NCBI GenBank assembly: GCA_016712225.1
Contig: JADJRL010000003.1
Coordinates: 186,001-250,000, forward strand
Length of the DNA: 64,000 nt
Direction: 5' to 3'
From: Candidatus Defluviibacterium haderslevense
GTDB taxonomy: Bacteria; Bacteroidota; Bacteroidia; Chitinophagales; Saprospiraceae
A model generated the notes under the pieces. That model was not told the DNA's origin, did not search any database, and saw nothing but the letters and a program-made list of their open reading frames with translations. The position numbers and the translations under genes were made by a program. Shown here piece after piece: positions 44,290 to 54,710 of the stretch; positions within the stretch are counted from its first letter, which is position 1, and each line of letters opens with the position of its first letter.

Positions 44290-46488
44290 ATGAATTCATG
44301 GCTTCACAAAAACAACATCATTTTTATTCTTTTTTGTTTATTATTTATTGATGTTAAGACTGATTTGGTTGCACAAACACAAATCAAAGCTTGGTATGCA
44401 CAAGGTCAGGTTTGGATCGTTTGGGAAATAAAAGATTCCCTTCCAGAAACATTTGCGATCTATGCAAGTCCCTCAACTTTTTCAAATATCAATAATGCAA
44501 ACTTAATTGGGCGATTATTCAAAGAAGAATATTTACCTGGAGCATTAAAATATTATGTAGATCCAATGGCTACTTATCGCATTCCGAATGGTTCGGGAGG
44601 CATATACCAACTTAAAAACAATGAGGGTCTATTTGTATTTACTCCCCACCAAAAAGGATCATTATTTTTTGCTGTAGTTCCATGGGGACAAACTAATATT
44701 TTACCCAATCAACATATTACTCAGAAAGCCATTGACTTCAATTATGATCCAATTAAAGATCCTGTCGAATGTCATGTACAAAAAACATACAGTACTGAAC
44801 CTGGATACACGACCTTCGCTTATTACCTGTGGGCCGATGGACGCCAAAATTATTGGGAAGCCAGACCAGATTTTCCTGTTATGGCAAACGAAGCTAAAAA
44901 TGGAATGCCCTCAATGTTTTTAGTGAGTGCTTCTAATAAAGTGGATACCACTAAACCCATACCATGCAGTATTTGGTTGAATGGTGGTGAATGTGGACCA
45001 GGAGGAAATGTTCCAGGTGGAAAAAAAATAGTAAACATTAATCCAAAAGAGGGCCTACTGGTAACTCATAATGATGATGTATTTGGTTATATACTTTCTT
45101 ATCTAGCAAGTTTTGAATTTGCAAGCCATCATTTTGGTTGGCGCAAAAACTATGATCCCTTTTCAAAAAATAATGCACCCAATAGTGTCGATACTGTAAT
45201 TAATTATACGCAAAGAAAATACATCTGGGTTGATGAATGGATGATCCGAAGATTGCATGTAGACCCTTATAGAATAAATATAAATGGCCATAGTCTTGGT
45301 TCAAAAGGTGCAACAGCTATTGCTAAAACCTATCCGGATCATTTTGCTTCAGCTACCATTTTTGACAATGGATTTATTGAAGATGATCCACCATCAGGTA
45401 TAGATATTTTATTTGGACCTACTGCTTTACATTTTCCGACAAACTTATACAACAGAGATGGAAAAAATATAGCTTATACAGATGTAATGAACATTACAGA
45501 TCGAAATGCTACACAACGAGATCTACCCTTACTCCGTGTCTTTCATGCAAAAAATGATATTGATAGTGGTTCAAAATGGGATGACTATGTGGTGAAACAA
45601 TTTTACGCTTCAGATTCATTAGGCTGGGGAACACAAATATATTGGGGAGAACGAGCGCATGGAATTGAGACGGGTCCTGAACACAATGATCATTGGCATA
45701 ATGGGAATACACCTGATTTACAAACCCACGTAGACGATATTTCATATGAAGAAACTTTTATACGCAGCAATCAATCTTTTCCAGCGTTTTTTAATCACCA
45801 TTTAGATCCCAAAAATAATGATCCAGGTGATGGAACACCTGGTACGGGTCCTAAAGGTGTAGGTGATGATTGGGGATGCTGGGGTGGATATCATCGTTGG
45901 GATCAAAACAACATATTAGATATAAATGATAAATGGTCTGTTGATGCTTGGCTTGAATCTAATGCCGTTTTCCAGAATGATAATTCACCTGAAAATTCAT
46001 TAACTGCAGATTTAGCAGTCAGAAAACCTCAAAAATTCCTACCCTTTCCTGGCAGAACCTTAGAATGGAGAGTCATAGATTTAAACAACGGCAATGTTTT
46101 ACAAAGTGGATTATCTCAGCTTCAAGCAGATCTTTTAGTAGTTATTCCCCAAATAATCGTTTATAAAGAAAATATAAGAAAAGTAAAAATATTGCTGGAA
46201 TATCTAACCGGAGGGACTCATAATGAAAGTAATTCATTTTATTCTAACATTTACATAAATTCGAATGAGTCCAATGATGAATCTTGGTTAAACTTAATTT
46301 CGAATAATGATTCCAACATCAACATCAAAGTAATACATCTAAGTGGAAATGAAATATCGTTTATGTCAACAATACATGTAGGTGAAAATAAAATATCACT
46401 TCGACCTTTTGAACATTTACCACAAGGAATTTATATTATAGAATTACAAAACAACCATATTCGACAATCCCTAAAATGGGTCAAATGA
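44290..46488 (+). CDS. Secreted alpha/beta-hydrolase-like protein with T9SS sorting domain
   Basis: 732 residues. Signal peptide ending near LVAQT (about 29). Nucleophile motif GHSLG with Ser335, followed by a helix GATAIAKTYPDHF, as in esterase/hydrolase folds. N-terminal about 190 residues are beta-rich. A catalytic His candidate lies in NDHWHNG, but the full triad cannot be proven. The last 75 residues form a type A sorting domain (SLRPFEHLPQGIYIIELQ). The enzyme is secreted or surface-bound; substrate unknown, perhaps an ester or polysaccharide-linked acyl group. Confidence 0.75.
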   Translation: MNSWLHKNNIIFILFCLLFIDVKTDLVAQTQIKAWYAQGQVWIVWEIKDSLPETFAIYASPSTFSNINNANLIGRLFKEEYLPGALKYYVDPMATYRIPNGSGGIYQLKNNEGLFVFTPHQKGSLFFAVVPWGQTNILPNQHITQKAIDFNYDPIKDPVECHVQKTYSTEPGYTTFAYYLWADGRQNYWEARPDFPVMANEAKNGMPSMFLVSASNKVDTTKPIPCSIWLNGGECGPGGNVPGGKKIVNINPKEGLLVTHNDDVFGYILSYLASFEFASHHFGWRKNYDPFSKNNAPNSVDTVINYTQRKYIWVDEWMIRRLHVDPYRININGHSLGSKGATAIAKTYPDHFASATIFDNGFIEDDPPSGIDILFGPTALHFPTNLYNRDGKNIAYTDVMNITDRNATQRDLPLLRVFHAKNDIDSGSKWDDYVVKQFYASDSLGWGTQIYWGERAHGIETGPEHNDHWHNGNTPDLQTHVDDISYEETFIRSNQSFPAFFNHHLDPKNNDPGDGTPGTGPKGVGDDWGCWGGYHRWDQNNILDINDKWSVDAWLESNAVFQNDNSPENSLTADLAVRKPQKFLPFPGRTLEWRVIDLNNGNVLQSGLSQLQADLLVVIPQIIVYKENIRKVKILLEYLTGGTHNESNSFYSNIYINSNESNDESWLNLISNNDSNINIKVIHLSGNEISFMSTIHVGENKISLRPFEHLPQGIYIIELQNNHIRQSLKWVK

Positions 46489-46545
46489 TATAAATCAAAT
46501 GCCATTTCATTAAGCTTACATTATGTATAGACTATAGTCCTTATT

Positions 46546-46824
46546 TCAATTCCACCGCACATTCATCGCAGCATAGATGGTAAATAAAATGATGATTCCA
46601 TAAAATCCTCCCAAGGTGATATTGGCCCAGCGCTGATGATTATTATTAGATAAATACCAGACCAATCCTGAAATGAGTATACATGCTATCGTGATACCTC
46701 CAAATGTTAGTTTGGTATTTAAACTAGCGTCCTTTGAGCCCGTTGGCATTCTAAATAAATTGAAACAATTGTACAATAACAACATGGTTATTCCCAACAG
46801 ATCATAGTAAAAAAATTTAAACAT
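46546..46824 (-). CDS. Small membrane protein
   Basis: 92 residues from the internal ATG at 46824 (MFKFFYYDLLGITMLLL); the frame extends upstream to an ATG at 46893, but that stretch lacks a family look. Three hydrophobic segments, about 8-22, 42-58 and 70-88. No family recognised. It ends convergently with the hydrolase gene. Confidence 0.5.
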   Translation of the reverse strand: MFKFFYYDLLGITMLLLYNCFNLFRMPTGSKDASLNTKLTFGGITIACILISGLVWYLSNNNHQRWANITLGGFYGIIILFTIYAAMNVRWN

Positions 46825-46960
46825 ATAAAAGGATTTATTATTCAAATACAAATCTTGATAGCAGTCACAATATATGTAAAAAATTCTTATCAATTGGTAT
46901 TAATATTAAACATACAAATAATTCCAGACTCAAATTCATATTATTGATTTTCTACAAATG

Positions 46961-47220
46961 TAGGAATAGAAATTTGGATCGGCCTTAAGGGATAAGCCGT
47001 TAAAAAATGATGGAATGAAACCGTTAAAAATTCAAAACTGTATGAGCTCAACATAAAACAAAAAAATGGACATAAATGCGAGCTGGGCAAGTGTAAAGCC
47101 AAGTAAAAGACAGAAGGCCAAAAGCGAGTTTTTTGAATTTAGGTTTCATGAAATCATTTTAGGCTTAGACCTTACAGCCTAGAATTTTTGGTTCTTTTTT
47201 TTCATGAAAAAAGAACAAAA
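46961..47220 (+). repeat. Dispersed repeat R1, family A, copy 2
   Basis: Aligns along its length with 20574-20838, including the direct CCGTTAAAAA repeats, TTTTAGGCTTAGACCTTACA and the GTTCTTTTTT/AAAAAAGAAC end. The middle differs by several small insertions. Sits in the intergenic region before a minus-strand GTPase gene. Confidence 0.85.
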
Positions 47221-47371
47221 TGTTTAACCTATAAACGTGTATTTAAAACTTTAAGAGAAGATAAAAACAACTAAAATAATATATGAATCACTAATTTAGT
47301 TAGTGTTTATCAAGTAGCCAAAACAAAATAAATAAGTATGAATGTTTTACCGACTGGATAACTTGGATTTG

Positions 47372-48460
47372 TTACTTATACCTAATTTTAAATTCTTTAA
47401 TGATATCTTCTCCGGTAATATCAACAGCATCTTTAACACTAAACAATTGTGCTAATGTCGCAATATAGGCCTCTCCAAATGCCACCGTAATGGCAGATGC
47501 CGTTCCAGCTGAAATTACAGAGCCTGCAATCGTTCCGATACCCGGGACCAGCTTCATGAGATTGGTAACTATAGATCTGCCGATAATCGTAGCACCAGCA
47601 CCTGTTATCGTAGATGACACCAGTGTAGTTAAAAAAGATTTTTTTAAATCAAGACCAAATACACTTGTGATTCCTGCTAACATACCAACTTGTATAGGAA
47701 CCAACAAAAATGCATCTGAAAAAGGAATAGGGCTCGCGCCAACCGTCATAGCTGCTGTTGCCGCTCCAGCTACTACCTTGTGGGATTTAGTTTTTTTTTG
47801 TTGTACACTGACCTTCTGTGATGCCGCAAAAGCAGCTTGCTGACCTTCAGGAACAACTTCCATGGTAAGGTCTACTAATTCTACTAAACCAAAGGGTTTT
47901 AATACATGTCCATCATCCAATGTTTCAGGAATAGAATTGACGCGAACGACATTTTTAGCTTTTGGTAAAAGACTTTGTACAATATTTCTAAAACCATTAT
48001 CCGAACTGCATTTGGTCAATACGATAACAACCGGCATGTATTGTGCAAGTAATTCACAAAGAGCAATTTCAGCATCCTCTACCCTACGAGAGTTTTCTGA
48101 AATACAAATCCACGCTGCATGAATATGGTTCTGCGGATTAACATCATTGCGTTTGGTTTTGACCAAATCCTCCAATTCATTCATGGTGGCTTTAAAATGT
48201 TCCAGTTCCAAGCCTCGTGTATCGAATAGATTGACAGGAATGCCTTCCTTAGATATTTCTCTGGTATTCTGAGTAACAGGCTTACCTTGTCCGGTAGTAG
48301 CCAAATTCCCTTGGAATATGGCATTGACTAATGTACTTTTTCCTACACCAGTGCGTCCGGCAATAAGGATATTCACGACACCTCTTTTGCTTAAAGCATC
48401 ATTAATGGCTTGATCAATTACTTTACCTAAGTCAAAATGTTTGTTCTCCATAATATCCAT
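47372..48460 (-). CDS. GTPase fused to a DUF697-type membrane domain
   Basis: 362 residues. N-terminal GTPase with G1 GRTGVGKST, G3 DTRG and a divergent G4 TKCS in place of (N/T)KxD, which is common in the YjiA/EngA-like group. After about 205 a basic linker leads to a hydrophobic, Gly/Ala-rich part with three to four possible membrane helices (ATAAMTVGAS, AFLLVPIQVGMLAGI, STITGAGATII, GTIAGSVISAGTASAIT). This is the DUF697 arrangement. Probably a membrane-linked GTPase with a stress or division-linked role; not proven. A second ATG at 48451 is possible. Confidence 0.85.
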   Translation of the reverse strand: MDIMENKHFDLGKVIDQAINDALSKRGVVNILIAGRTGVGKSTLVNAIFQGNLATTGQGKPVTQNTREISKEGIPVNLFDTRGLELEHFKATMNELEDLVKTKRNDVNPQNHIHAAWICISENSRRVEDAEIALCELLAQYMPVVIVLTKCSSDNGFRNIVQSLLPKAKNVVRVNSIPETLDDGHVLKPFGLVELVDLTMEVVPEGQQAAFAASQKVSVQQKKTKSHKVVAGAATAAMTVGASPIPFSDAFLLVPIQVGMLAGITSVFGLDLKKSFLTTLVSSTITGAGATIIGRSIVTNLMKLVPGIGTIAGSVISAGTASAITVAFGEAYIATLAQLFSVKDAVDITGEDIIKEFKIRYK

Positions 48461-48548
48461 TCACACATCTAAATTAATTCATTTAGATCAATCCAATAGT
48501 TTTATTTCAACTATAAATAAATCACTTGTTTGCAATCAAAGGTAGATA

Positions 48549-49547
48549 CTAATGACAATGTTCTACGATCATATGAAAGGTGTCATGTAATGCACTGAGC
48601 GCAGCCGTTACAGATTTATCATTCCCTTTCTTTTTAATCAATTTATTCAACTTATCACTATCGGTTTTTAATTGAGCTATAGCAACTTGAACCTCTTTAT
48701 TATTGAATGCAGCTGGAATTTTAGAAAGAGACAAAGCTTTAGCTTTTACAGCCATTTCTGCACTCCTTGCTCGGATTGGTTTTAAATCTCCGGTTTCACT
48801 GGGATGAAAGGTCTCAGACATTACTCCATGAAAAGATTTTAATTCCGGCCAATCATCAAATTTACCTTTAGGCTTAGGAACTACATTCTCATATCTGGTG
48901 CTGACCTCATCCCAATTCATGACATTCCATATAGCATTTAAATAATCTCCGCGCTTGTTCTGATACTTCAAATAATAAGCATGCTCCCAAACATCTATAC
49001 CCAAAATGGGGATACCCTTATTATCGGCAATGTCCATTAATGGATTATCCTGATTAGGCGTGGAACAAACTGCCAATTTGTTATCGGGTGTAATATACAA
49101 CCAAGCCCATCCTGATCCGAAACGGGTCGATGCAGCTTTGTTTAATAAGGTCTTTAAACTATCTACGGACACAAAAGATTCCTTAATGGCTTTTTCAAAT
49201 CTTTCTGAAGGTTTAGTTCCTTTATTGGGCGTAAGTATGGTCCAAAATAAACTGTGATTGTAATGTCCTCCAGCATTGTTTCGAATAGCCGCACTGTACT
49301 TAGAAGTATTCTTTAATATATCCGTTAAAGACATATTTTCTGCATCAGTACCTTTTAAGGCATTATTCAAATTATTCACATACGCAGCATGATGTTTAGT
49401 CACATGAATTTCCATAGTCTGTGCATCAATAAAGGGTTCGAGGGCATTGTAACTATAACCCAATTCAGGGACTTTATAAGGCGCCTGTGCTTGTACAATT
49501 CCAAAACACATGCTAAAAATGATGAATAACACACTTACATTTTTCAT
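48549..49547 (-). CDS. sod: Exported Fe/Mn superoxide dismutase with a C-terminal His-rich extension
   Basis: 332 residues from the internal ATG at 49547, which gives a clear signal peptide (cleavage after VQAQ, about 21); the longer frame from 49643 would hide it. The SOD part (about 22-215) has all four metal ligands: His48, His98 (GGHYNHSLFW), Asp185 and His189 (DVWEHAYY). Residues 225-332 form an extra helical domain with FHGVMSETFHP and LHDTFHMIVEHCH, a recurring Bacteroidota domain, also found alone, that may bind metal or haem. The choice of Fe or Mn cannot be decided. Protects the periplasm or surface from superoxide. Confidence 0.9.
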   Translation of the reverse strand: MKNVSVLFIIFSMCFGIVQAQAPYKVPELGYSYNALEPFIDAQTMEIHVTKHHAAYVNNLNNALKGTDAENMSLTDILKNTSKYSAAIRNNAGGHYNHSLFWTILTPNKGTKPSERFEKAIKESFVSVDSLKTLLNKAASTRFGSGWAWLYITPDNKLAVCSTPNQDNPLMDIADNKGIPILGIDVWEHAYYLKYQNKRGDYLNAIWNVMNWDEVSTRYENVVPKPKGKFDDWPELKSFHGVMSETFHPSETGDLKPIRARSAEMAVKAKALSLSKIPAAFNNKEVQVAIAQLKTDSDKLNKLIKKKGNDKSVTAALSALHDTFHMIVEHCH

Positions 49548-49843
49548 TGATATTTTTTTATAGGTATAAGATTTAATTGGTAAAATAAATAGAACACTGT
49601 CCATTCTGAAATGATAACATGAATAAAAACAAAAAGTTCTCATATTAAATCAAGCAGTATTATTATGAATATATCTATCACTAACATAGTATATAAACTT
49701 TAGAAATAACACGAATAAAAATCTTTATCTATTTTTACTTAAATCAATTATATTATGCATTAAAAATAATATAATAGACATTCTGTAACACAAGTAACAT
49801 AATAGTTGTATAAAATATACCGATCTTTGAATTACAATACATC

Positions 49844-51469
49844 ATGATGAATAATATAACCAATTTTCTTATTCTAATTCTAGTAAGTTTTATTTCCAAG
49901 AATGTTTATTCACAAACAGCTCCCTTCCGTATTTCACTGGAACCCATAAACATCGAAGGACTTGGTGGACTTCAATCTTTTGCATTTGGTCAACACAATG
50001 GCAAGTGGCTTTTAGTGGGTGGACGATTGGATGGCTTGCATCGCCGACAACCCTTTGCATCATTTGATCAAGCAGGCCATAATACCCAACTTATTGTCAT
50101 TGATCCGTTCACAAAACAAAAATGGACATCTCCATTGACTTCACTTTCTACAGAATTACAAGATCAACTCTCATCCACCAATATGGAGTTTTATCAGGAA
50201 GGAAAATATTTGTATCTTATTGGAGGCTATGGATACAGTCCTACGTTCGACGATCATTTTACATACAGTCGACTTACAGCAATTGATGTAGCTTCTGTAA
50301 TACAAGCTGTCATCAATCATTCATCGATAACACCACATTTTAGACAGATCATTGACCCACAGTTTCAGGTAACCGGAGGTCAACTCGAAAAAATAAACAA
50401 CACCTTTTATTTGGTAGGTGGTCAAAAATTTATGGGTTTATACAATCCTATGGGTCCTGATCATGGACCAGGTTTTACTCAAGAATATTCGAACCAGATT
50501 CGAAAATTTATACTCAATGATAATGGCGATAAAATAAATATTCAACATTTACCAAGTATTACTGATACCGCTCAATTACACAGACGAGATTTCAATGTAG
50601 TGCCCCAAATATTTCCGGATGGAGGTGAAGGTCTAACTGCTTTTTCCGGTGTTTTTCAAACTAAAGCAGATTTGCCATATCTGAATTGTGTAAATATTGA
50701 TAGTGTAACTTATCAGCCTAATCGGAATTTTACCCAATATTATAATCACTATCATTGTGCTAAAATTCCATTGTATGCCGCAGGCAAGCATGAAATGCAT
50801 AATCTTTTTTTTGGAGGCATTGCCCAATACTATGATAGTCTCGGCACATTAGTTCAAGACAATAATGTTCCCTTTGTCAAAACCATCGCCAGAGTTACCA
50901 GAGACGCTAATGGATCTATGGCAGAATATAAATTACCAATTGAAATGCCTACTTTACTGGGTGCAGGATCAGAGTTTATTCCGAATGAACAGTTGTCAAC
51001 TTATCCGAATGGTGTTATTAAATTGGATGATTTACTAGATGACACTACCCAACTGGGATATATTTTTGGTGGCATTAGTAGTACTGCGGCAAATATTTTT
51101 TGGGCGAATGAAGGTGACCTAAGCTCAGCAAGCAGTCAGTTGTTTAAAGTTAATCTCATTAAAAATAAAACTTCTGCCATAGATAATATCAATAAACATA
51201 GCACAGGCACATTAAAACTCATGGTTTATCCTAACCCAAATGATGGCCATATGATCATAGAATATCAATTGATTCAATCATCTGATGTAAAAATGATTTT
51301 ACTCAATCATGATGGAAAAAAACTAGAAGAAAAAATATTTAGAAATTTACCTGCCGGCAAACATACTTTTAATAAAAAGATTGAAAATCTTTCTACTGGT
51401 GGAGTGTACTACTTAACGATTAAAACTAAATATGAAACTGCAAAACAAAAAATAATTGTAGAACCGTAG
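49844..51469 (+). CDS. Kelch-like propeller protein with T9SS sorting domain
   Basis: 541 residues, signal peptide ending near VYSQ (about 24). Several propeller strands carry the G-G motif (WLLVGGRLDG, YLIGGYGYS, FYLVGGQKF, FFGGIAQYY, FGGISSTA). The sorting domain begins at VYPNPNDGHM and includes GGVYYLTI. Likely secreted or surface-exposed. Function unknown; the conserved motif LHRRDFN is notable. Monocistronic. Confidence 0.85.
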   Translation: MMNNITNFLILILVSFISKNVYSQTAPFRISLEPINIEGLGGLQSFAFGQHNGKWLLVGGRLDGLHRRQPFASFDQAGHNTQLIVIDPFTKQKWTSPLTSLSTELQDQLSSTNMEFYQEGKYLYLIGGYGYSPTFDDHFTYSRLTAIDVASVIQAVINHSSITPHFRQIIDPQFQVTGGQLEKINNTFYLVGGQKFMGLYNPMGPDHGPGFTQEYSNQIRKFILNDNGDKINIQHLPSITDTAQLHRRDFNVVPQIFPDGGEGLTAFSGVFQTKADLPYLNCVNIDSVTYQPNRNFTQYYNHYHCAKIPLYAAGKHEMHNLFFGGIAQYYDSLGTLVQDNNVPFVKTIARVTRDANGSMAEYKLPIEMPTLLGAGSEFIPNEQLSTYPNGVIKLDDLLDDTTQLGYIFGGISSTAANIFWANEGDLSSASSQLFKVNLIKNKTSAIDNINKHSTGTLKLMVYPNPNDGHMIIEYQLIQSSDVKMILLNHDGKKLEEKIFRNLPAGKHTFNKKIENLSTGGVYYLTIKTKYETAKQKIIVEP

Positions 51470-51589
51470 GTTTGCCTTTAGATGTTTTTTAAAATAAATA
51501 ATTATTTGTTTTCATAAAAAATATGACTGCACCAAATATTCAGTATCCCTAGCCTAACAAACCCCCGATCCAAGATATCTTGTCCAATC

Positions 51590-51850
51590 TTTAAAGTACA
51601 AATCCTTGGTTGATATCAAATGAAGATCTTATATTGTCATTGAATATTCTTCTGTTTGTTCACCCATCTTCACAACGAAAGCTCTTCAAACTTCATTACT
51701 CGAATTCAAAAGCACCGCCATAAGTTCAGATCAAATGAGTATCGCAGCATTCAACGGATAAGTATCCAGAAAGCGAGATTGTAAAGAAGAATTGAGAATT
51801 GATCAATATTCAGTATTTGAAAATACGATCTTATAGAAATTAGCAAAAAT
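51590..51850 (+). pseudogene. Degraded FSGRP-family relic
   Basis: The stretch 51738-51850 aligns with the 3' half of the 28077 gene: GCAGCATTCAACGGATA against ACAGCATTCAAAGGATA, ATTGAGAATTGAT against ATTAGAATTGAC, GTATTTGAAAATACGAT against GCATTTGAAAAATTGAT. Frame is lost. The match upstream of 51738 is weaker. No other gene lies between 51470 and 51938. Confidence 0.5.
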
Positions 51851-51938
51851 ATATCAAGCGTGCAAAAATGATGGGCAATTAAGTTTGTAGTACAATAAAT
51901 ACTTGCTCAAGCATGATATTTAATCTTGTGCTATTTCA

Positions 51939-53573
51939 TTATGGTTTCACAAGATTCTTTATACTCAAATTACCCAATTCATCAGACACGTGAAGAATAT
52001 ATAAATTTGCAGGCCAATGACCAGCTCTAATAATTAAATTTTCACCTTTTTCTGATAATACATAATCACACATTAATTTACCTGTGAGGTCATATATTTT
52101 GTAAAACAATACTTGATTAGCATCATGTTGGATTGTTATATTATCACTAAATGGACTAGGCCATACCCTATATGATATCTGTGGATGAATCACATCTTTA
52201 TTTGAGTTAACAAGATTGCATCCAGGAATGATACATCCGTCATTATCTACCCTTATAAGCAATGGAGCGTAATAAGCTTCTCCTAGTACTTCATATGCAT
52301 TATCGCGATAAGAATATCCACCCATAATATAACCGGTTCCATCTGGAAGGGCTTTAAGGTCATAAACGTGACTTTCCTCTGCATCAGTCCAATGATTCAC
52401 TTTTCCTTCTCGAACTGTGTATTTTCTTTGCCAAATACTATCACCATTCAGATTTACTCTTACAAAAGTTGCCTTCAGAGCAGAAGACTTAATGGTATCT
52501 AAATGGTTTGTCAAGCTATCATATTTCAAATAATTAAAATTATAAAAGCGATTAAAAATAGCTACTAAATCGGTTGAATGATTAGCTTTTAAAAGCTTTT
52601 CAGCATTTAAACTTGAATGTAAATAATCTCCAATTAGAAATGTTTTTCTTAAGCTTAAATCCTTATTCAATATAGTAATTGCTGGTGCTTGAATGTCAAC
52701 ATATGCAAATTTCGAATCATTCTTACACCATTGGGATAATAAACTAATGGACCCATCTTCATTATGTACCATATCGAATACATTGCCAGTCATTAGTTTA
52801 TAGACAGAAGTATATTTACCAAGAATATTTCCATTGGAATCCAATTTATATAATATCGTTTCAAAGAATTTAAAATAATCTGTATACTTGACGCCGACAT
52901 AATAATTACCCTCATTATCGACGCTGACTGATTCACAACTATTGCTTGCATAATCTTTCGTAATTCCGCCTAATATTTTAGTCCATATTATGTGTCCAGA
53001 AGTATCCATTTTGACAAGTTGAACTTGATTAGCAAATGGATCACTAGGCACAGGAACGCGTATATCATAAGCAATGATCAAATGACCATTGACATCTTGG
53101 GCCATATCTCCAAATCTAATAGAACAAGTATCATCATGACATAATGAATTGTAAATAGAAAAAAATTGAGTAACTCCTGATTCAGCATTGTATTTGAGAA
53201 TGGCATCATGATTAGGTTTTAGATATATCGATGTGTAAAAGGTTCTATAATCATACGTGATCATATCCTCAGGATAGAAATAGTTATGCTCCCCTTGATA
53301 TGGAATATAATCGTAACTCAATAACTTGCCATTGAGGTCAAAGACACCAAAGCCCGTTCCATAAATATTATTTCCATTAAAATTTGAAGTATCAGTTGCC
53401 TTAATAAAGGTGTAAATTTTGTCCTGACTGATAGTTAATGCTGATATATAATTAGGCCAATAATTGATATCCATCCGATCGTTAAATTTCAGTACATAAG
53501 TATTTGCAAAACCACCTTGAGCAATAAGATAATTAGAGCATATAATGAGCAGTATAATTAATTTAAGGTTCAT
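51939..53573 (-). CDS. Large secreted T9SS protein of unknown function
   Basis: 544 residues. Signal peptide ending near LIAQGG (about 19). Repeated strands with D-x-x-G-(N/H)-(L/Y) blades (MDTSGHIIW, VDNEGNYYVGVKY, LDSNGNILGKY) suggest a beta-propeller. Sorting domain near the end: VWPSPFSDN, IYDLTGKLM, PANLYILHV. No known enzyme motif. It starts 8 bp after the M29 aminopeptidase stop and so is read with it and possibly HflX. Confidence 0.8.
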   Translation of the reverse strand: MNLKLIILLIICSNYLIAQGGFANTYVLKFNDRMDINYWPNYISALTISQDKIYTFIKATDTSNFNGNNIYGTGFGVFDLNGKLLSYDYIPYQGEHNYFYPEDMITYDYRTFYTSIYLKPNHDAILKYNAESGVTQFFSIYNSLCHDDTCSIRFGDMAQDVNGHLIIAYDIRVPVPSDPFANQVQLVKMDTSGHIIWTKILGGITKDYASNSCESVSVDNEGNYYVGVKYTDYFKFFETILYKLDSNGNILGKYTSVYKLMTGNVFDMVHNEDGSISLLSQWCKNDSKFAYVDIQAPAITILNKDLSLRKTFLIGDYLHSSLNAEKLLKANHSTDLVAIFNRFYNFNYLKYDSLTNHLDTIKSSALKATFVRVNLNGDSIWQRKYTVREGKVNHWTDAEESHVYDLKALPDGTGYIMGGYSYRDNAYEVLGEAYYAPLLIRVDNDGCIIPGCNLVNSNKDVIHPQISYRVWPSPFSDNITIQHDANQVLFYKIYDLTGKLMCDYVLSEKGENLIIRAGHWPANLYILHVSDELGNLSIKNLVKP

Positions 53574-53581
53574 ATGATGGA

Positions 53582-54682
53582 TTAATGTATTAAAAATTGT
53601 CCGTTCTCATAAATCTTTTTTCCATCAGCAAAAATACTACCACCATTCTTCATATTCGTAATTAAATCCCAATGAATGGTTGACTTGTTTTTTCCACCAC
53701 ATTGATAATAAGATTGTCCTACAGCCATGTGAACAGTTCCACCAATCTTTTCATCAAACAATATATTTTTTGTCGCTTGTTGAATATTCGGATTGGTACC
53801 AATGGCAGCTTCACCAAAAACCGTGGTACCCTCTATAGCAAAAACCTGATCTAGTACTTCCTGACCTATGTTGGCACTCCAGGATTGAATCACACCGTCC
53901 TTAACTTCTAAAGTTATACCCTGAACGTCTTTGCCAAACATTAATGTAGGGTAATCAAAATAAATCGTACCGTTAACTGAATCTTCAATAGGACTCGTGA
54001 ATACCTCACCTGATGGCATATTGGACTTCCCATCTGAATTGATCCAGGTTCTTCCTTCTACACCAAATTCAATGCTCCAATTTTGGTGCTCATACCGCAT
54101 CACCTTACAAGGATTTAAATAATCAACAATCCCTTGTTGCATTTTGCTAATATCCAACCAATGCTCAGCCGGTTGCTCACGATCCAAAAAACAAGCTTTT
54201 TGAATAAATGTCGCATACTCATCTAAACTCATGTTGGCCTGATCAGCTCCTTGTTGGGTTGGAAACTGACATAGACTCCGCTTCAAACTTCCATTACCCA
54301 ATCGCTCAAAATATATTTTACTAAAGGCAGCATTTGCTTCTGTCAACAACTGAACTTTATTGGGATCAGTCTCGGCCATATCCTTATTGGATTGGAATGG
54401 TGCGCGTATGAGTATATAAGCATTACATTCCTGGATCAATGCTAAACTACGCGGATTCACATATTTCAATTGATCTTCATTTCCATATTCCAGAAGTATA
54501 TCTTGTTGGCCTTCGAATATCCATTCCACTTCAACAATTGCTCCCAGTTTTGTGGCGTGTTTATAAAAAGATTTCACCAAAGACTCTGCTAATGTTGTGG
54601 CTCTTACAAACACCAATTCTCCCGGCTTTAAATACAAAGAATAACTAGCTAATAATTCACCATATTTATCTATCCAGTTCAT
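53582..54682 (-). CDS. M29-family aminopeptidase (AmpS/AmpT-like)
   Basis: 366 residues. All catalytic-type residues of the family are present with the right spacing: Glu226 (MPSGEVFTSP), Glu291 (GEAAIG), His318 (HMAVGQSY), Tyr325, His337 and Asp339 (IHWDL). N-terminal part YGELLASYSLYLKPGELVFVRA is typical. Intracellular dimeric metalloaminopeptidase acting on peptide N-termini. Starts 28 bp after hflX and is followed 8 bp later by the T9SS gene. Confidence 0.92.
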   Translation of the reverse strand: MNWIDKYGELLASYSLYLKPGELVFVRATTLAESLVKSFYKHATKLGAIVEVEWIFEGQQDILLEYGNEDQLKYVNPRSLALIQECNAYILIRAPFQSNKDMAETDPNKVQLLTEANAAFSKIYFERLGNGSLKRSLCQFPTQQGADQANMSLDEYATFIQKACFLDREQPAEHWLDISKMQQGIVDYLNPCKVMRYEHQNWSIEFGVEGRTWINSDGKSNMPSGEVFTSPIEDSVNGTIYFDYPTLMFGKDVQGITLEVKDGVIQSWSANIGQEVLDQVFAIEGTTVFGEAAIGTNPNIQQATKNILFDEKIGGTVHMAVGQSYYQCGGKNKSTIHWDLITNMKNGGSIFADGKKIYENGQFLIH

Positions 54683-54710
54683 GATTTAAAGATTTAATGA
54701 AAAGTTGCAA

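Noticed and set aside
47490..48122. Plus-strand frames over the GTPase gene
   Set aside because: Shadow frames of the DUF697 part, rich in Ala/Pro because of the reverse strand.
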